Shown piece after piece: positions 1 through 6,395 of a stretch of DNA of 12,231 bases. The DNA comes from Bacillota bacterium (lineage in GTDB: Bacteria > Bacillota > Clostridia > Christensenellales > Borkfalkiaceae), in assembly GCA_003343765.1 (NCBI GenBank), contig QAKO01000030.1:1-12231 (forward strand). The letters run 5' to 3'. A model generated the notes under the pieces. It did no database searches. It saw only the letters and a list, made by a program, of their open reading frames with translations, and was not told the DNA's origin. The translations under genes and the position numbers were made by a program. Within the stretch, counting starts at the first letter, position 1; every line of letters begins with the position of its first letter.

Positions 1-1583
1 CCATAATTCTCTTCGACATATTTCTGTATTTGTTTATAAGTCGTTTTTGCTTTCGGTTTTGAATCTTCTACTTGCTTTTGTGTTTCAGCCAAAGAAATTT
101 GCCCTTCTTTCTCACCAAACTCAACTTTTACGCTGATACGACTGTCGGGTTCTTTGTGGGACAAAAGAACCAGCGTCTCAACGTGTTTGGTCTGCGGGAA
201 CATATCAAAAGGCTGTACGGAAAGCAATTTATAATACCCGTCGCATCCGTCCTTCGTATATCCCGAATATTTTTTCAGCTCGTTTCCTTCTTCCCGCAAA
301 GCGCCCGTCAGAATTCCGACATCACGCGCCATCGTCGCAGGATTGCATGAAATCATCGCCACATGCGGGATCCCCGACGCCAGTATCGCTTTCAGCGTAT
401 CCCGATCTACCCCTTTGCGCGGCGGATCGACTACAAGCATCGTTTCCGAAATCTCTTGCCCTGCCAGAAGTTTCGGAAGTTCCTCCTCTACTTTGCCGCA
501 GATATTAAAGAGCTTCCCCTCCAGCTTATTCGGTGCAATCAGCTCATCCGCGCATTCGACCGCTTCCTTTACCGCTTCGATCCCGTATGCGCGCTTTATT
601 TGTTTCGCCAACATCGCCGTCAGAAGCCCGCTTCCGCTGTATGCGTCCACCGCAGTCTTTGCTCCGCATTCCGCGGCAAAACGTACTGTCCGTTCATACA
701 GTTTTCTGCAAACACTTCGATTCACCTGAATAAACGTATTCGGACCGGCTTCGAACCGTATCCCGCATTCGTGAGCACTGTATTTTCCGCGACCGTATAA
801 CAACCGCCAATTATTCCCGAATACCGCGTTTCCTGTACCCTTATTAACGTTCTGCCACAACGAAAAGCTCTTGAATTTCTTTCCGAGCATCTGCACCAGC
901 TTGTCCGACTCAGGTAACACATCCGCTGCCGTAACCGCCGTGATCAGAAAATTACCGTCCACATCCCGCACGACAATATGCCGCAAATTTCCCTTGCCCG
1001 TCGTTTCGTCATAACCGCGGACACGGTATTTCTCCATATACTCCGAAAAAATACGTATGATCTCCGCCGCCCAGTCCGGATGGATATAACATCTCTGCAC
1101 CGGCACGATCCTGTGACTGCGCTCCGCATAGAACCCGATCACATTGCTTCCGTTCTTATCAACGCCGACCGGGATCTGCAATTTATTCCGATACTCAAAC
1201 TGAGAATCGCTTTTTACCGTCAAAGGAACATCCGCTTCGATACCTGCAATTTTCCGCAAGGCATCCGCTACCGTCTTTGTCTTTGTCTTTAACTGCGCTC
1301 CGTAACGCAAATGCTGCAACTGGCATCCGCCGCATTTTGTAAATAAGGAGCATTTCGGCCGCACCCGCTCATCCGCCGGCGTCAGGATCTCCAACGCCTT
1401 TGCGTACCCGATCCTGTTCTTTACCTTCAGCGCCCTGAACTTGACTTTCTCTCCTACCACTGTAAACGGTGCAAAAAACACCGTCTCGCCCATATGTACG
1501 ATTCCTTCTCCGTTGCTCCCGAGCGACTCCACCAGCCCGGTAAATTCCTGATTCTTGTTCGTGATTTCCGTTACGTCAGACAT
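1..1583 (-). CDS. rlmD: 23S rRNA (uracil-5-)-methyltransferase, RlmD/RlmCD (RumA) type, 3' end cut off
   Basis: SAM-dependent enzyme that methylates uridine C5 in 23S rRNA (U1939, in Gram-positives often also U747). From ATG at 1583, 527 codons are open to the window edge with no stop. Visible in order: a TRAM-like domain (about 11-66); an iron-sulfur ligand set C78, C84, C87 and C165 in the RumA spacing CxxxxxCxxC; the SAM-binding stretch VDAYSGSG (312-319); VVDPPRKG (384-391); and the catalytic SCNPAT with nucleophile C413. HVETLVLLS (467-475) is where shorter family members end. Here a hydrophilic linker and a helical TYKQIQKYVEENY segment follow, an extension I know from clostridial homologues. 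A GGAGAG ribosome site lies just before the ATG. It is the last visible gene of the trpS operon, 27 nt after the membrane protein. Family assignment is firm; which uridine is modified is not visible. Confidence 0.93.
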   Translation of the reverse strand, partial: MSDVTEITNKNQEFTGLVESLGSNGEGIVHMGETVFFAPFTVVGEKVKFRALKVKNRIGYAKALEILTPADERVRPKCSLFTKCGGCQLQHLRYGAQLKTKTKTVADALRKIAGIEADVPLTVKSDSQFEYRNKLQIPVGVDKNGSNVIGFYAERSHRIVPVQRCYIHPDWAAEIIRIFSEYMEKYRVRGYDETTGKGNLRHIVVRDVDGNFLITAVTAADVLPESDKLVQMLGKKFKSFSLWQNVNKGTGNAVFGNNWRLLYGRGKYSAHECGIRFEAGPNTFIQVNRSVCRKLYERTVRFAAECGAKTAVDAYSGSGLLTAMLAKQIKRAYGIEAVKEAVECADELIAPNKLEGKLFNICGKVEEELPKLLAGQEISETMLVVDPPRKGVDRDTLKAILASGIPHVAMISCNPATMARDVGILTGALREEGNELKKYSGYTKDGCDGYYKLLSVQPFDMFPQTKHVETLVLLSHKEPDSRISVKVEFGEKEGQISLAETQKQVEDSKPKAKTTYKQIQKYVEENY

Positions 1584-1610
1584 ATTCTCTCTCCGCAGAA
1601 TATAAAAACT

Positions 1611-2285
1611 TCAATGCCCTTCTCCGTTGTCCCTTTTTTCTTCCTTCTCTCTATCATTTTGCGTTTCGCTTTGCGTATCGTTTCTCTCTGTGCTTCCGAA
1701 AATTTCTTCTGCATCGTCGCGAGGCGGTTGCGGCGGCGGTTGCCGTCTTGCACCTGTCCGATCGATCTTCGATACATAAAAATCCACCAGTTTCTGACAG
1801 CGTTTTATCAGCCAATCATAAAAAATAAAAAACACTGCCCCTATGATAGCAATCAACAACCAAATCCATGTATTCATCCATGCGAACGGCAATTCGATCG
1901 CCAATACACTGTCGAAAAGCCACCAAGAAAGCTCCATGACTCCGACAAACCATACCGTTTTCACCGCTCCGCTCAGCCATCGGTTCCAGCCGTGGCGATG
2001 CTCCAAATAATTGACAAGCGGATGCAATCCGAAAAATGCCAGAAACGGTACAAATTTATAAAACTGCTGTATTCCGCCAAACAGCAGACATAACAGCGAC
2101 GCTGCCGCGTACGCTAAAAACCCGCCCAGGCGCATATCTTTTGCAAGCGGCAACATCAAAGCGATCGAAGCAAACAAATACCCCGACGCAAATGCCGCCG
2201 GAATATTCAGTCCGATCGCCATAAAGACGGTCGCCAATGCACAGGATACCCCCGCCAAAGCGATTTGAAATGATTTTTTCCGCAT
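1611..2285 (-). CDS. Polytopic membrane protein resembling an ECF-transporter S component
   Basis: 224-aa protein from ATG 2285. About six hydrophobic segments are visible (roughly residues 5-25, 33-50, 54-72, 76-95, 105-125 and 133-155), rich in small residues. The N-terminal stretch QIALAGVSCALATVFM recalls substrate-binding S components of energy-coupling-factor vitamin transporters, but no substrate-specific motif is recognisable and no ECF ATPase or T component is nearby. The last ~60 residues are hydrophilic: a Pro-rich patch (RRQPPPQPPRDD) and then a charged Asn/Glu/Lys-rich tail, unusual for an S component. Start choice is open. ATG 2285 gives a natural N-terminus (MRKKSFQIALAG) but has no good ribosome site. 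An in-frame TTG at 2303 has GGGAGA 11 nt upstream. The gene sits inside the trpS operon between the J-domain gene and the rRNA methyltransferase. Existence is likely; function is unknown. Confidence 0.75.
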   Translation of the reverse strand: MRKKSFQIALAGVSCALATVFMAIGLNIPAAFASGYLFASIALMLPLAKDMRLGGFLAYAAASLLCLLFGGIQQFYKFVPFLAFFGLHPLVNYLEHRHGWNRWLSGAVKTVWFVGVMELSWWLFDSVLAIELPFAWMNTWIWLLIAIIGAVFFIFYDWLIKRCQKLVDFYVSKIDRTGARRQPPPQPPRDDAEEIFGSTERNDTQSETQNDREKEEKRDNGEGH

Positions 2286-2292
2286 AGTCTCG

Positions 2293-2316
2293 GACGCGCC
2301 CAATGCGCGCCGCGTC
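2293..2316. other. Short GC-rich inverted repeat in the J-domain/membrane-protein gap
   Basis: GACGCG (2293-2298) pairs with CGCGTC (2311-2316) around a 12-nt loop. The loop contains a second possible GCGC/GCGC pairing and the alternative TTG start codon at 2303. No T-run follows, so it is not an intrinsic terminator. It might modulate translation start or mRNA processing inside the operon, which is inference only. Confidence 0.35.
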
Positions 2317-2339
2317 TCCCGCGATCGGGAAACCGTCCT

Positions 2340-2987
2340 TTATCTGCAACCGCAGCAAGCGTTCATGCAGCAGTTGAACAACATATTGCACGCACAACAC
2401 GTCGCACATTGTTCACAGAACCCGCCGCCCATTTGCTGCTGGCTTTCGTCATACCCAGGCTGCGCATTGGGAGCGCCCTGCCCCTGCGTATATCCGCCTT
2501 GCGTACGCGCCGTTTCTGCCTGCTTTTTATCGTAATCGATCTTTTCTTTCAGCTTATTGTATGCCGTACGGTACTTTTCATTGGATGAATCCATCTGGAT
2601 CGCTATTTCAAGCTGCTTTTTACTCTCATTCATCCAGTTCTTTTTATAAAATACCACAGACTGCAGATAATGCCATTCCGCAGGACGCTCATTGAACTCG
2701 TCCAGAACCGCCTGCGCTTCATTGATCTTTCCGTCTCGGATATACTGCTCCGCCTTCGCATACGAAGAACTCGCATCACCGGCCGTACGCTGTTCGCGGC
2801 GCTCCGTCATGATCTCGTTGTAGGCAACATCGATCTTGTTCAGCATTTTCGCCGCTTCATTTCCCGCTTCCCCTTCCAGAAAACGTTCTTCCGAATATTT
2901 CTTTTTCAGCTCTTCATACCGCGCGGCAATCTCTTCGTCCGTTGCCGTTTCCGTTATGCCTAAAAGATCATAGCTCTGTTTACTCAT
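2340..2987 (-). CDS. J-domain-like protein lacking HPD, with Cys-rich C-terminal tail
   Basis: 215 aa. Residues 5-60 follow the DnaJ J-domain pattern (YDLLGITETATDEEIAARY, then KKKY at 28-31). The HPD tripeptide that activates DnaK should come next, but the residues there are S32-E33-E34, so a classical co-chaperone role is doubtful. Residues ~74-155 are helical with a TPR-like spacing (AEQYIRDGKINEAQAVLDEF, then a WHYLQSVVFYKKNW stretch). A Gln/Gly-rich linker leads to a tail with ten cysteines in the last 25 residues (FCEQC, CCAC, NCC, ACCGC), suggesting metal binding or lipidation/membrane association. ATG 2987 is preceded by AAAGGA at 7 nt spacing. It lies 22 nt after the DUF5685 gene. 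From memory these two families neighbour each other in many Clostridia, which hints at a shared process. Function unknown. Confidence 0.88.
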   Translation of the reverse strand: MSKQSYDLLGITETATDEEIAARYEELKKKYSEERFLEGEAGNEAAKMLNKIDVAYNEIMTERREQRTAGDASSSYAKAEQYIRDGKINEAQAVLDEFNERPAEWHYLQSVVFYKKNWMNESKKQLEIAIQMDSSNEKYRTAYNKLKEKIDYDKKQAETARTQGGYTQGQGAPNAQPGYDESQQQMGGGFCEQCATCCACNMLFNCCMNACCGCR

Positions 2988-3009
2988 CTTTTTTCCTTTG
3001 GCTTCCGCC

Positions 3010-3888
3010 CTATTTTAATTTGATTTTTTCCGGTTTCGTTTGGATCCCTTTGCACCCGCACATCACACGCTTCGTCGCGGCAGGCAATCCGCGCAGAATA
3101 ATGTTGTCCGTCAGATCATGATTGAAATAAAACCGTATCTGCTTCAGATTTTCTGCATTCCCAGCGAAAATACTGCGGAATACAAAATTCACTTCCTCTC
3201 CATTTTTTTCCAGCAGCTGAACGCGCGATTCCGCCCCGTATGCCGCATAAAACGGATTGTAATTCTTCTTTTTCCTGTCTTTGTCGTAATCGTCCAGCGC
3301 ATCAATCAGATACACCCACTTTCCGATCCCATAAAACAGGTTGTGCGTAAATTCATTTTTATATTCATCCAGACAAAGATCCGAAAGATCCGCCAACATA
3401 TTCGCCGATGCATCCGCCGCCATGTCCGCCGACGCACAATTCTTCCGCTCCAGTTCCTCTTGCTGCATCAAATACTTCTTTATGACCTGCGCCAGCTCCG
3501 CGTGCATCTTCTCCGCTTTTTTGTATCCGCTCCGGAAAAAACTGCGGCTCAGCTTCCCTTTGTTCTCGTCCCGAATATCGTCCGTCAGCTTGTAATACGT
3601 CAGAAGCGTATTCAGACAAGCACACGCACGCGTGATCTCGTCATCCTGCGTGACCGGACGCTTGGAAATCGGATGCAGAATACAATGCTTCTGTTCGATC
3701 TTTACGTCGCAATTCTTGATATTATGCAGGATCGCCGACAAAAACGTCACATCGTACGATAACCCCATCCGCGCCATCTGTCCGCAACTGCCGCCTATAC
3801 TCTTGCATAACCCGCAATACAGCGCTTTGTACAGAATACCGTCTTTCACGTACATATACGGAATTTCCGGCTGAATGTATCCGAACAC
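3010..3888 (-). CDS. DUF5685 family protein
   Basis: 292 aa, starting at GTG 3888 (MFGYIQPEIPYMYV), with a GGGGG ribosome site (complement of 3899-3903) inside the end of trpS, only 5 nt separating the two genes. The N-terminus with YCGLCK (C25, C28), SYDVTF (44-49) and C69 fits DUF5685 as I remember it. Two acidic motifs stand out: LTDDIRDE (101-108) and GKWVYLIDALDDYDKD (189-204), followed by NYNPF (209-213). A CGC pair (C277, C279) sits near the end. Cys residues could hold a metal. The paired Asp-rich motifs in an otherwise helical protein recall class I isoprenoid synthases, but that is only pattern resemblance. No signal peptide or transmembrane segment is evident, so it is probably cytoplasmic. 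It is co-transcribed with the J-domain gene downstream. Biochemical role unknown. Confidence 0.88.
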   Translation of the reverse strand: MFGYIQPEIPYMYVKDGILYKALYCGLCKSIGGSCGQMARMGLSYDVTFLSAILHNIKNCDVKIEQKHCILHPISKRPVTQDDEITRACACLNTLLTYYKLTDDIRDENKGKLSRSFFRSGYKKAEKMHAELAQVIKKYLMQQEELERKNCASADMAADASANMLADLSDLCLDEYKNEFTHNLFYGIGKWVYLIDALDDYDKDRKKKNYNPFYAAYGAESRVQLLEKNGEEVNFVFRSIFAGNAENLKQIRFYFNHDLTDNIILRGLPAATKRVMCGCKGIQTKPEKIKLK

Positions 3889-3893
3889 TCTAA

Positions 3894-4904
3894 TCAGTCC
3901 CCCGAATAAAACCCGACTTTGCGATATACTTTGGATAACGTCCTGCGCGCAATGCGGAATGCCGCTTCCGCGCCCTGCTTCATAACTCCGTTCAGATATG
4001 CCTTATCGGCCAACAGCCGCGCTTTCTCTGCCTGGATCGGCGCCAACGCATCCGCAACCGCTTCGCCTACCGCCATCTTGAAATCTCCGTATCCCTTGCC
4101 GACAAATTCTTTTTCGCATTCCGCAATACTCTTGCCCGTAAACGCATGATAAATGGTCAGAAGATTGGATACTCCCGGCTTTTCCTCCGGCGCATAGCGT
4201 ATCTCGCTGTCGCTGTCCGTCACCGCACGCTTGAATTTACGCATCACCGCGTCTTTATCGTCACTCATCGTCACAAACGCATTCACATTGTCATCCGACT
4301 TGCTCATCTTTTTGGAAGGATCCGCAAGACTCATGACCTTCGCACCGCTGTCTTTGAGAATATATCCGTCCGGCACGGTAAAGGTCTGTCCGTAGCGATT
4401 GTTGAAACGGATCGCAAGATCGCGCGTCAGCTCCAGATGCTGCTTCTGATCCGCCCCTACCGGCACAAGCGCCGCTTGATACAACAGAATATCCGACGCC
4501 ATCAGCACAGGATAATCCATCAGCCCCATGTTCACGTTCTCCGCATGCTTCGCACTCTTATCCTTAAACTGCGTCATGCGCGAAAGCTCGCCCGGATATG
4601 TGATCGTGTTCAGAACCCACGTAAGCTCACAGTGCGCAGGTACCTGCGACTGCACAAACAACACACACTTTTCCGGATCTATGCCGCTCGCCAAAAACAG
4701 AGCCATCAGCTCTACCGTATTTTTCCGCAGTGCGGCCGCTTCCTGCGGCACCGTGATCGCATGCAGGTCCGCTACCGCATAAATGCAGTTGTATTCATCC
4801 TGCAGTTTCGAAAAATTCCGGATCGCTCCTATATAATTCCCGATTGTTACCGATCCGCTCGGCTGTACCGCCGAAAATAAGCTCTTTTTAACTTGTTCTT
4901 CCAT
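3894..4904 (-). CDS. trpS: Tryptophan--tRNA ligase
   Basis: Charges tRNA-Trp with tryptophan in the cytoplasm. 336 aa, the usual length for bacterial TrpS. Class I synthetase signatures are present: QPSG (14-17) with TIGNYIGA (20-27) as the HIGH-region equivalent, the active-site stretch DILLYQAALVPVGADQKQH (138-156), and KMSKS at 199-203. ATG 4904 is preceded by GAGGG at 5 nt spacing. A promoter with an extended -10 lies ~28 nt upstream, leaving a leader of only ~20 nt, so there is no room for a T-box tryptophan riboswitch between this promoter and the gene. It leads an apparent operon: the next gene begins 5 nt after its TGA, and four further minus-strand genes follow with gaps of 5-54 nt. 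Confidence 0.97.
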   Translation of the reverse strand: MEEQVKKSLFSAVQPSGSVTIGNYIGAIRNFSKLQDEYNCIYAVADLHAITVPQEAAALRKNTVELMALFLASGIDPEKCVLFVQSQVPAHCELTWVLNTITYPGELSRMTQFKDKSAKHAENVNMGLMDYPVLMASDILLYQAALVPVGADQKQHLELTRDLAIRFNNRYGQTFTVPDGYILKDSGAKVMSLADPSKKMSKSDDNVNAFVTMSDDKDAVMRKFKRAVTDSDSEIRYAPEEKPGVSNLLTIYHAFTGKSIAECEKEFVGKGYGDFKMAVGEAVADALAPIQAEKARLLADKAYLNGVMKQGAEAAFRIARRTLSKVYRKVGFYSGD

Positions 4905-4931
4905 GGTTTCCCTCGCTGTATATTCCTATTC

Positions 4932-4960
4932 AGTATACCATACCCGCCCCGAAAATGCAA
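4932..4960 (-). promoter_or_regulatory. Candidate sigma-A promoter of the trpS operon
   Basis: On the minus strand, TGGTATACT gives an extended -10 (TG at -15/-14 plus TATACT, complement of 4932-4937). TTGCAT (complement of 4955-4960) is a weak -35 with a 17-nt spacer. The GTATA/TATAC half-sites at 4918-4937 overlap the -10 and may be coincidental. Confidence 0.55.
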
Positions 4961-5156
4961 ACAAGTTGCGCCCGTACCCTTTGAAAATCATCTTTTTTGT
5001 CCGTTTTTATCACACAATTTTCGATTTATACGACTTTCCGCTCCTTTCGCCTTTTTTCGCCCACGGCTTACACAATGCCACCATATACTTCCTATATCTC
5101 TTTCACTATTTTATTCCAAACCTTTCCGCTTTCCTCTCTCGTTTTTCCTGCAGATA

Positions 5157-5184
5157 TTGACTTTTCTTTCGGAAAGAGTATAAT
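5157..5184 (+). promoter_or_regulatory. Near-consensus sigma-A promoter of the plus-strand membrane-protein gene
   Basis: TTGACT (5157-5162), 16-nt spacer, TATAAT (5179-5184). The spacer contains a perfect 13-bp palindrome, TCTTTC-G-GAAAGA (5165-5177), placed where a repressor would block polymerase. Whether it is an operator is inference. Confidence 0.75.
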
Positions 5185-5221
5185 ATATTTAACTATGAAA
5201 AAAAGGAGCGGGGAAAATAAC

Positions 5222-5749
5222 ATGAAATATCGCAGATTTTTCATTTTTATCATCGAACTGGTTGCCGTATGCAGTGCAATCCTGTTTATCCCCGTCATGA
5301 CCGTCCGTGAAATTTACGCATCTCAGTCCGCATCTATTCACGCCAACCTGATCAGCGGTTTATCCTTCCGATCGGTTACTGCCGGCGATATTTCTTTCTT
5401 TTGTCATGCCGACCAAACCCCTGTCGTTTTACTGATTCTTCTTGCCTGTATCGGAACAATTTTTCTTTCTTTCAAAAAAAGCCTGTGGGTTGGTATACTA
5501 TTTTATATCGCTGCACTTGTTTTACTTGCATACAGCAGCCCTGAAGTCAGCGTTATTGTTTCCCCGGCTTTGCAAAATCAAGGCCATACAGGGTACCAAG
5601 GGTTCAGCCCCTTTGCCATTTTTCATCTGCTAATATTCACAGCAATACCCGTTCTACAATTTCTGCTTTTCAAAAAGAAACATATTTTAGATACAGATTC
5701 CGCAACAAATACTGAAAAAAATTTACTGCAAAAATCAAATGAACCTTAA
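5222..5749 (+). CDS. Hypothetical four-helix membrane protein
   Basis: 175 aa, not recognised. Four hydrophobic segments are visible at about residues 5-27, 68-84, 88-107 and 131-150. A ~40-residue loop separates helices 1 and 2, and a polar loop (QNQGHTGYQGFSPF) precedes helix 4. The N-terminus (MKYRRFFIFIIELVAV) could be a signal anchor, and the C-terminus is short and polar. ATG 5222 is chosen because AGGAG (5204-5208) and GGGGA (5210-5214) lie upstream. An in-frame ATG at 5195 would sit ~4 nt from the predicted transcription start and is unlikely. It is the only plus-strand gene in the window, visibly more AT-rich than its neighbours, with its own strong promoter and a hairpin terminator 16 nt after the stop. 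That self-contained layout suggests a separately acquired or independently regulated gene. Possible roles (stress, peptide or ion related) cannot be inferred. Confidence 0.78.
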   Translation: MKYRRFFIFIIELVAVCSAILFIPVMTVREIYASQSASIHANLISGLSFRSVTAGDISFFCHADQTPVVLLILLACIGTIFLSFKKSLWVGILFYIAALVLLAYSSPEVSVIVSPALQNQGHTGYQGFSPFAIFHLLIFTAIPVLQFLLFKKKHILDTDSATNTEKNLLQKSNEP

Positions 5750-5764
5750 ACAAACCATCCAGTG

Positions 5765-5806
5765 TAAAAGGAGTGACTCACAAATTTTTGTGAGTCACTT
5801 CTTTTA
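5765..5806 (+). terminator. Hairpin terminator, probably bidirectional
   Basis: A 20-bp stem (5765-5784 with 5787-5806, one G-T wobble) has an apparent 2-nt loop, so the central A/T pairs probably open. The core GTGACTCACAAA pairs perfectly with its complement. TTCTTTTA follows the core on the plus strand and CTCCTTTTA on the minus strand. It ends the plus-strand gene and could also stop minus-strand read-through. Confidence 0.75.
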
Positions 5807-5814
5807 TGAATTAA

Positions 5815-5851
5815 AGTCAAGTACCACCGGCTGAGCCGGTGGTACTTGACT
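5815..5851. repeat. Perfect 17-bp hairpin with 3-nt loop, IS200/IS605-end-like
   Basis: Positions 5815-5831 pair with 5835-5851 without a mismatch around the loop TGA. The core CCACCGGC/GCCGGTGG is GC-rich in an AT-rich setting. There is no T-run on either side, so it is not an ordinary terminator. In shape and core it resembles the subterminal hairpins of IS200/IS605-group elements or their non-autonomous derivatives. No transposase gene is present in the window, so the link is inference. Confidence 0.6.
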
Positions 5852-5988
5852 CCCGACAAGCCAGGCGTATTTTTTCCGACAAGTCACGTTTCATCTTTCT
5901 AATAAACCGTGCTTGTTTTTCCGACAGACCGCGTTTATTCTTCCCGATAAACTGTGTTTTTCCCGCTATACGGCTTTTTCCCCGACAA
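5852..5988. repeat. Degenerate ~22-bp tandem repeat array
   Basis: About seven imperfect units of 19-25 bp, each beginning with a variant of CCGACA and ending in a T-run: starts near 5852, 5876, 5901, 5921, 5943, 5962 and 5981. On the minus strand the unit reads roughly TTGTCGGGAAAAA plus a variable GC-containing stretch. Pairs of units give a ~45-bp higher period. The array fills the space between the 5815-5851 hairpin and the 5988-6033 hairpin. It contains a short minus-strand reading frame with 15-residue periodicity that I do not regard as a gene. Confidence 0.6.
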
Positions 5989-6033
5989 AACGGCAACGTC
6001 CGACGCAAAATATTGCGTCGGGCGTTGCCGTTT
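5988..6033 (-). terminator. Strong hairpin terminator after the thrC unit
   Basis: 5988-6008 pairs with 6013-6033 (21 bp, one G-T wobble) around a 4-nt loop, with a GC-rich stem (ACGGCAACG, CGACGCAA). Read on the minus strand it lies 19 nt after the stop codon of the small membrane-protein gene and is followed by TTTTG, fitting an intrinsic terminator, though the T-run is short. Confidence 0.75.
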
Positions 6034-6052
6034 ATCCCTTATGGGTAATATT

Positions 6053-6379
6053 TCATTTTTCAGACTGATCCGAATGATCCGCTTCGTCCCCTGCTTTGTT
6101 TTCAACGGAATTCTGATCGGTTTCAGTGTCGGTTTGTTCTTCTGACTTCGGCGCATCCTGCTCTGCGGCATTTTTATCCGTAGTTTCGGAAGGTTTCTGA
6201 AAACTCTGCGCCAAACCGACAATACAGAAAAGTATTCCTGCAAACGGAGCGATCAAAGCCAAAGCATAAATAAATTCTTCCGCTTCTCCACCTATCGCAA
6301 CCATCATGATTCCGATAGAACAACTAAACAATATCAGCGCTATTCCAAACAAAATCAAAGCAAGATTTTTATTCTGCAT
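6053..6379 (-). CDS. Small two-helix membrane protein with acidic tail
   Basis: 108 aa from ATG 6379, not recognised as a named family. Two transmembrane segments fill residues ~5-28 and ~35-58. The remaining ~48 residues are hydrophilic and acidic (Glu, Asp, Gln, Ser, Thr with some Lys), probably disordered and cytoplasmic. AGGAG lies 9 nt before ATG 6379; an in-frame TTG one codon earlier (6382) is at 6 nt and cannot be excluded. It begins 16 nt after the thrC stop codon, so it is very probably co-transcribed with thrC, and a strong hairpin follows it. Nothing in the sequence ties it to threonine synthesis; a membrane-accessory role is a guess. Confidence 0.75.
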   Translation of the reverse strand: MQNKNLALILFGIALILFSCSIGIMMVAIGGEAEEFIYALALIAPFAGILFCIVGLAQSFQKPSETTDKNAAEQDAPKSEEQTDTETDQNSVENKAGDEADHSDQSEK

Positions 6380-6395
6380 CAAAGATCACTCCTGT

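Larger units (their letters stand above)
4905..5221. other. Divergent intergenic region, no gene
   Basis: 317 nt between trpS (minus) and the plus-strand membrane-protein gene. It holds a promoter for each gene, near its two ends. The middle, roughly 4985-5155, is AT-rich and strongly biased to pyrimidines on the plus strand. I found no coding sequence with a ribosome site, no tRNA, no T-box and no strong hairpin in it. Confidence 0.6.

Noticed and set aside
4146..4880. 244-codon plus-strand frame antisense to trpS
   Set aside because: Arg/His-rich shadow of trpS without motifs or ribosome site.
4905..5221. T-box riboswitch upstream of trpS
   Set aside because: No T-box core sequence or specifier stem/antiterminator is visible, and the candidate promoter leaves a leader of only ~20 nt.
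5195..5221. Upstream in-frame ATG at 5195 as start of the plus-strand membrane protein
   Set aside because: It lies ~4 nt after the expected transcription start with no room for a ribosome site, whereas ATG 5222 has AGGAG and GGGGA upstream.
5852..5988. CRISPR-like array
   Set aside because: Units are too short, too diverged and directly abutting, with no constant repeat/variable spacer alternation and no cas genes.
5817..6008. 63-codon minus-strand frame with 15-residue periodicity (GLSEK-type units)
   Set aside because: It starts inside the 5988-6033 hairpin, has no ribosome site and ends in the other hairpin. The periodicity comes from the DNA tandem repeat.
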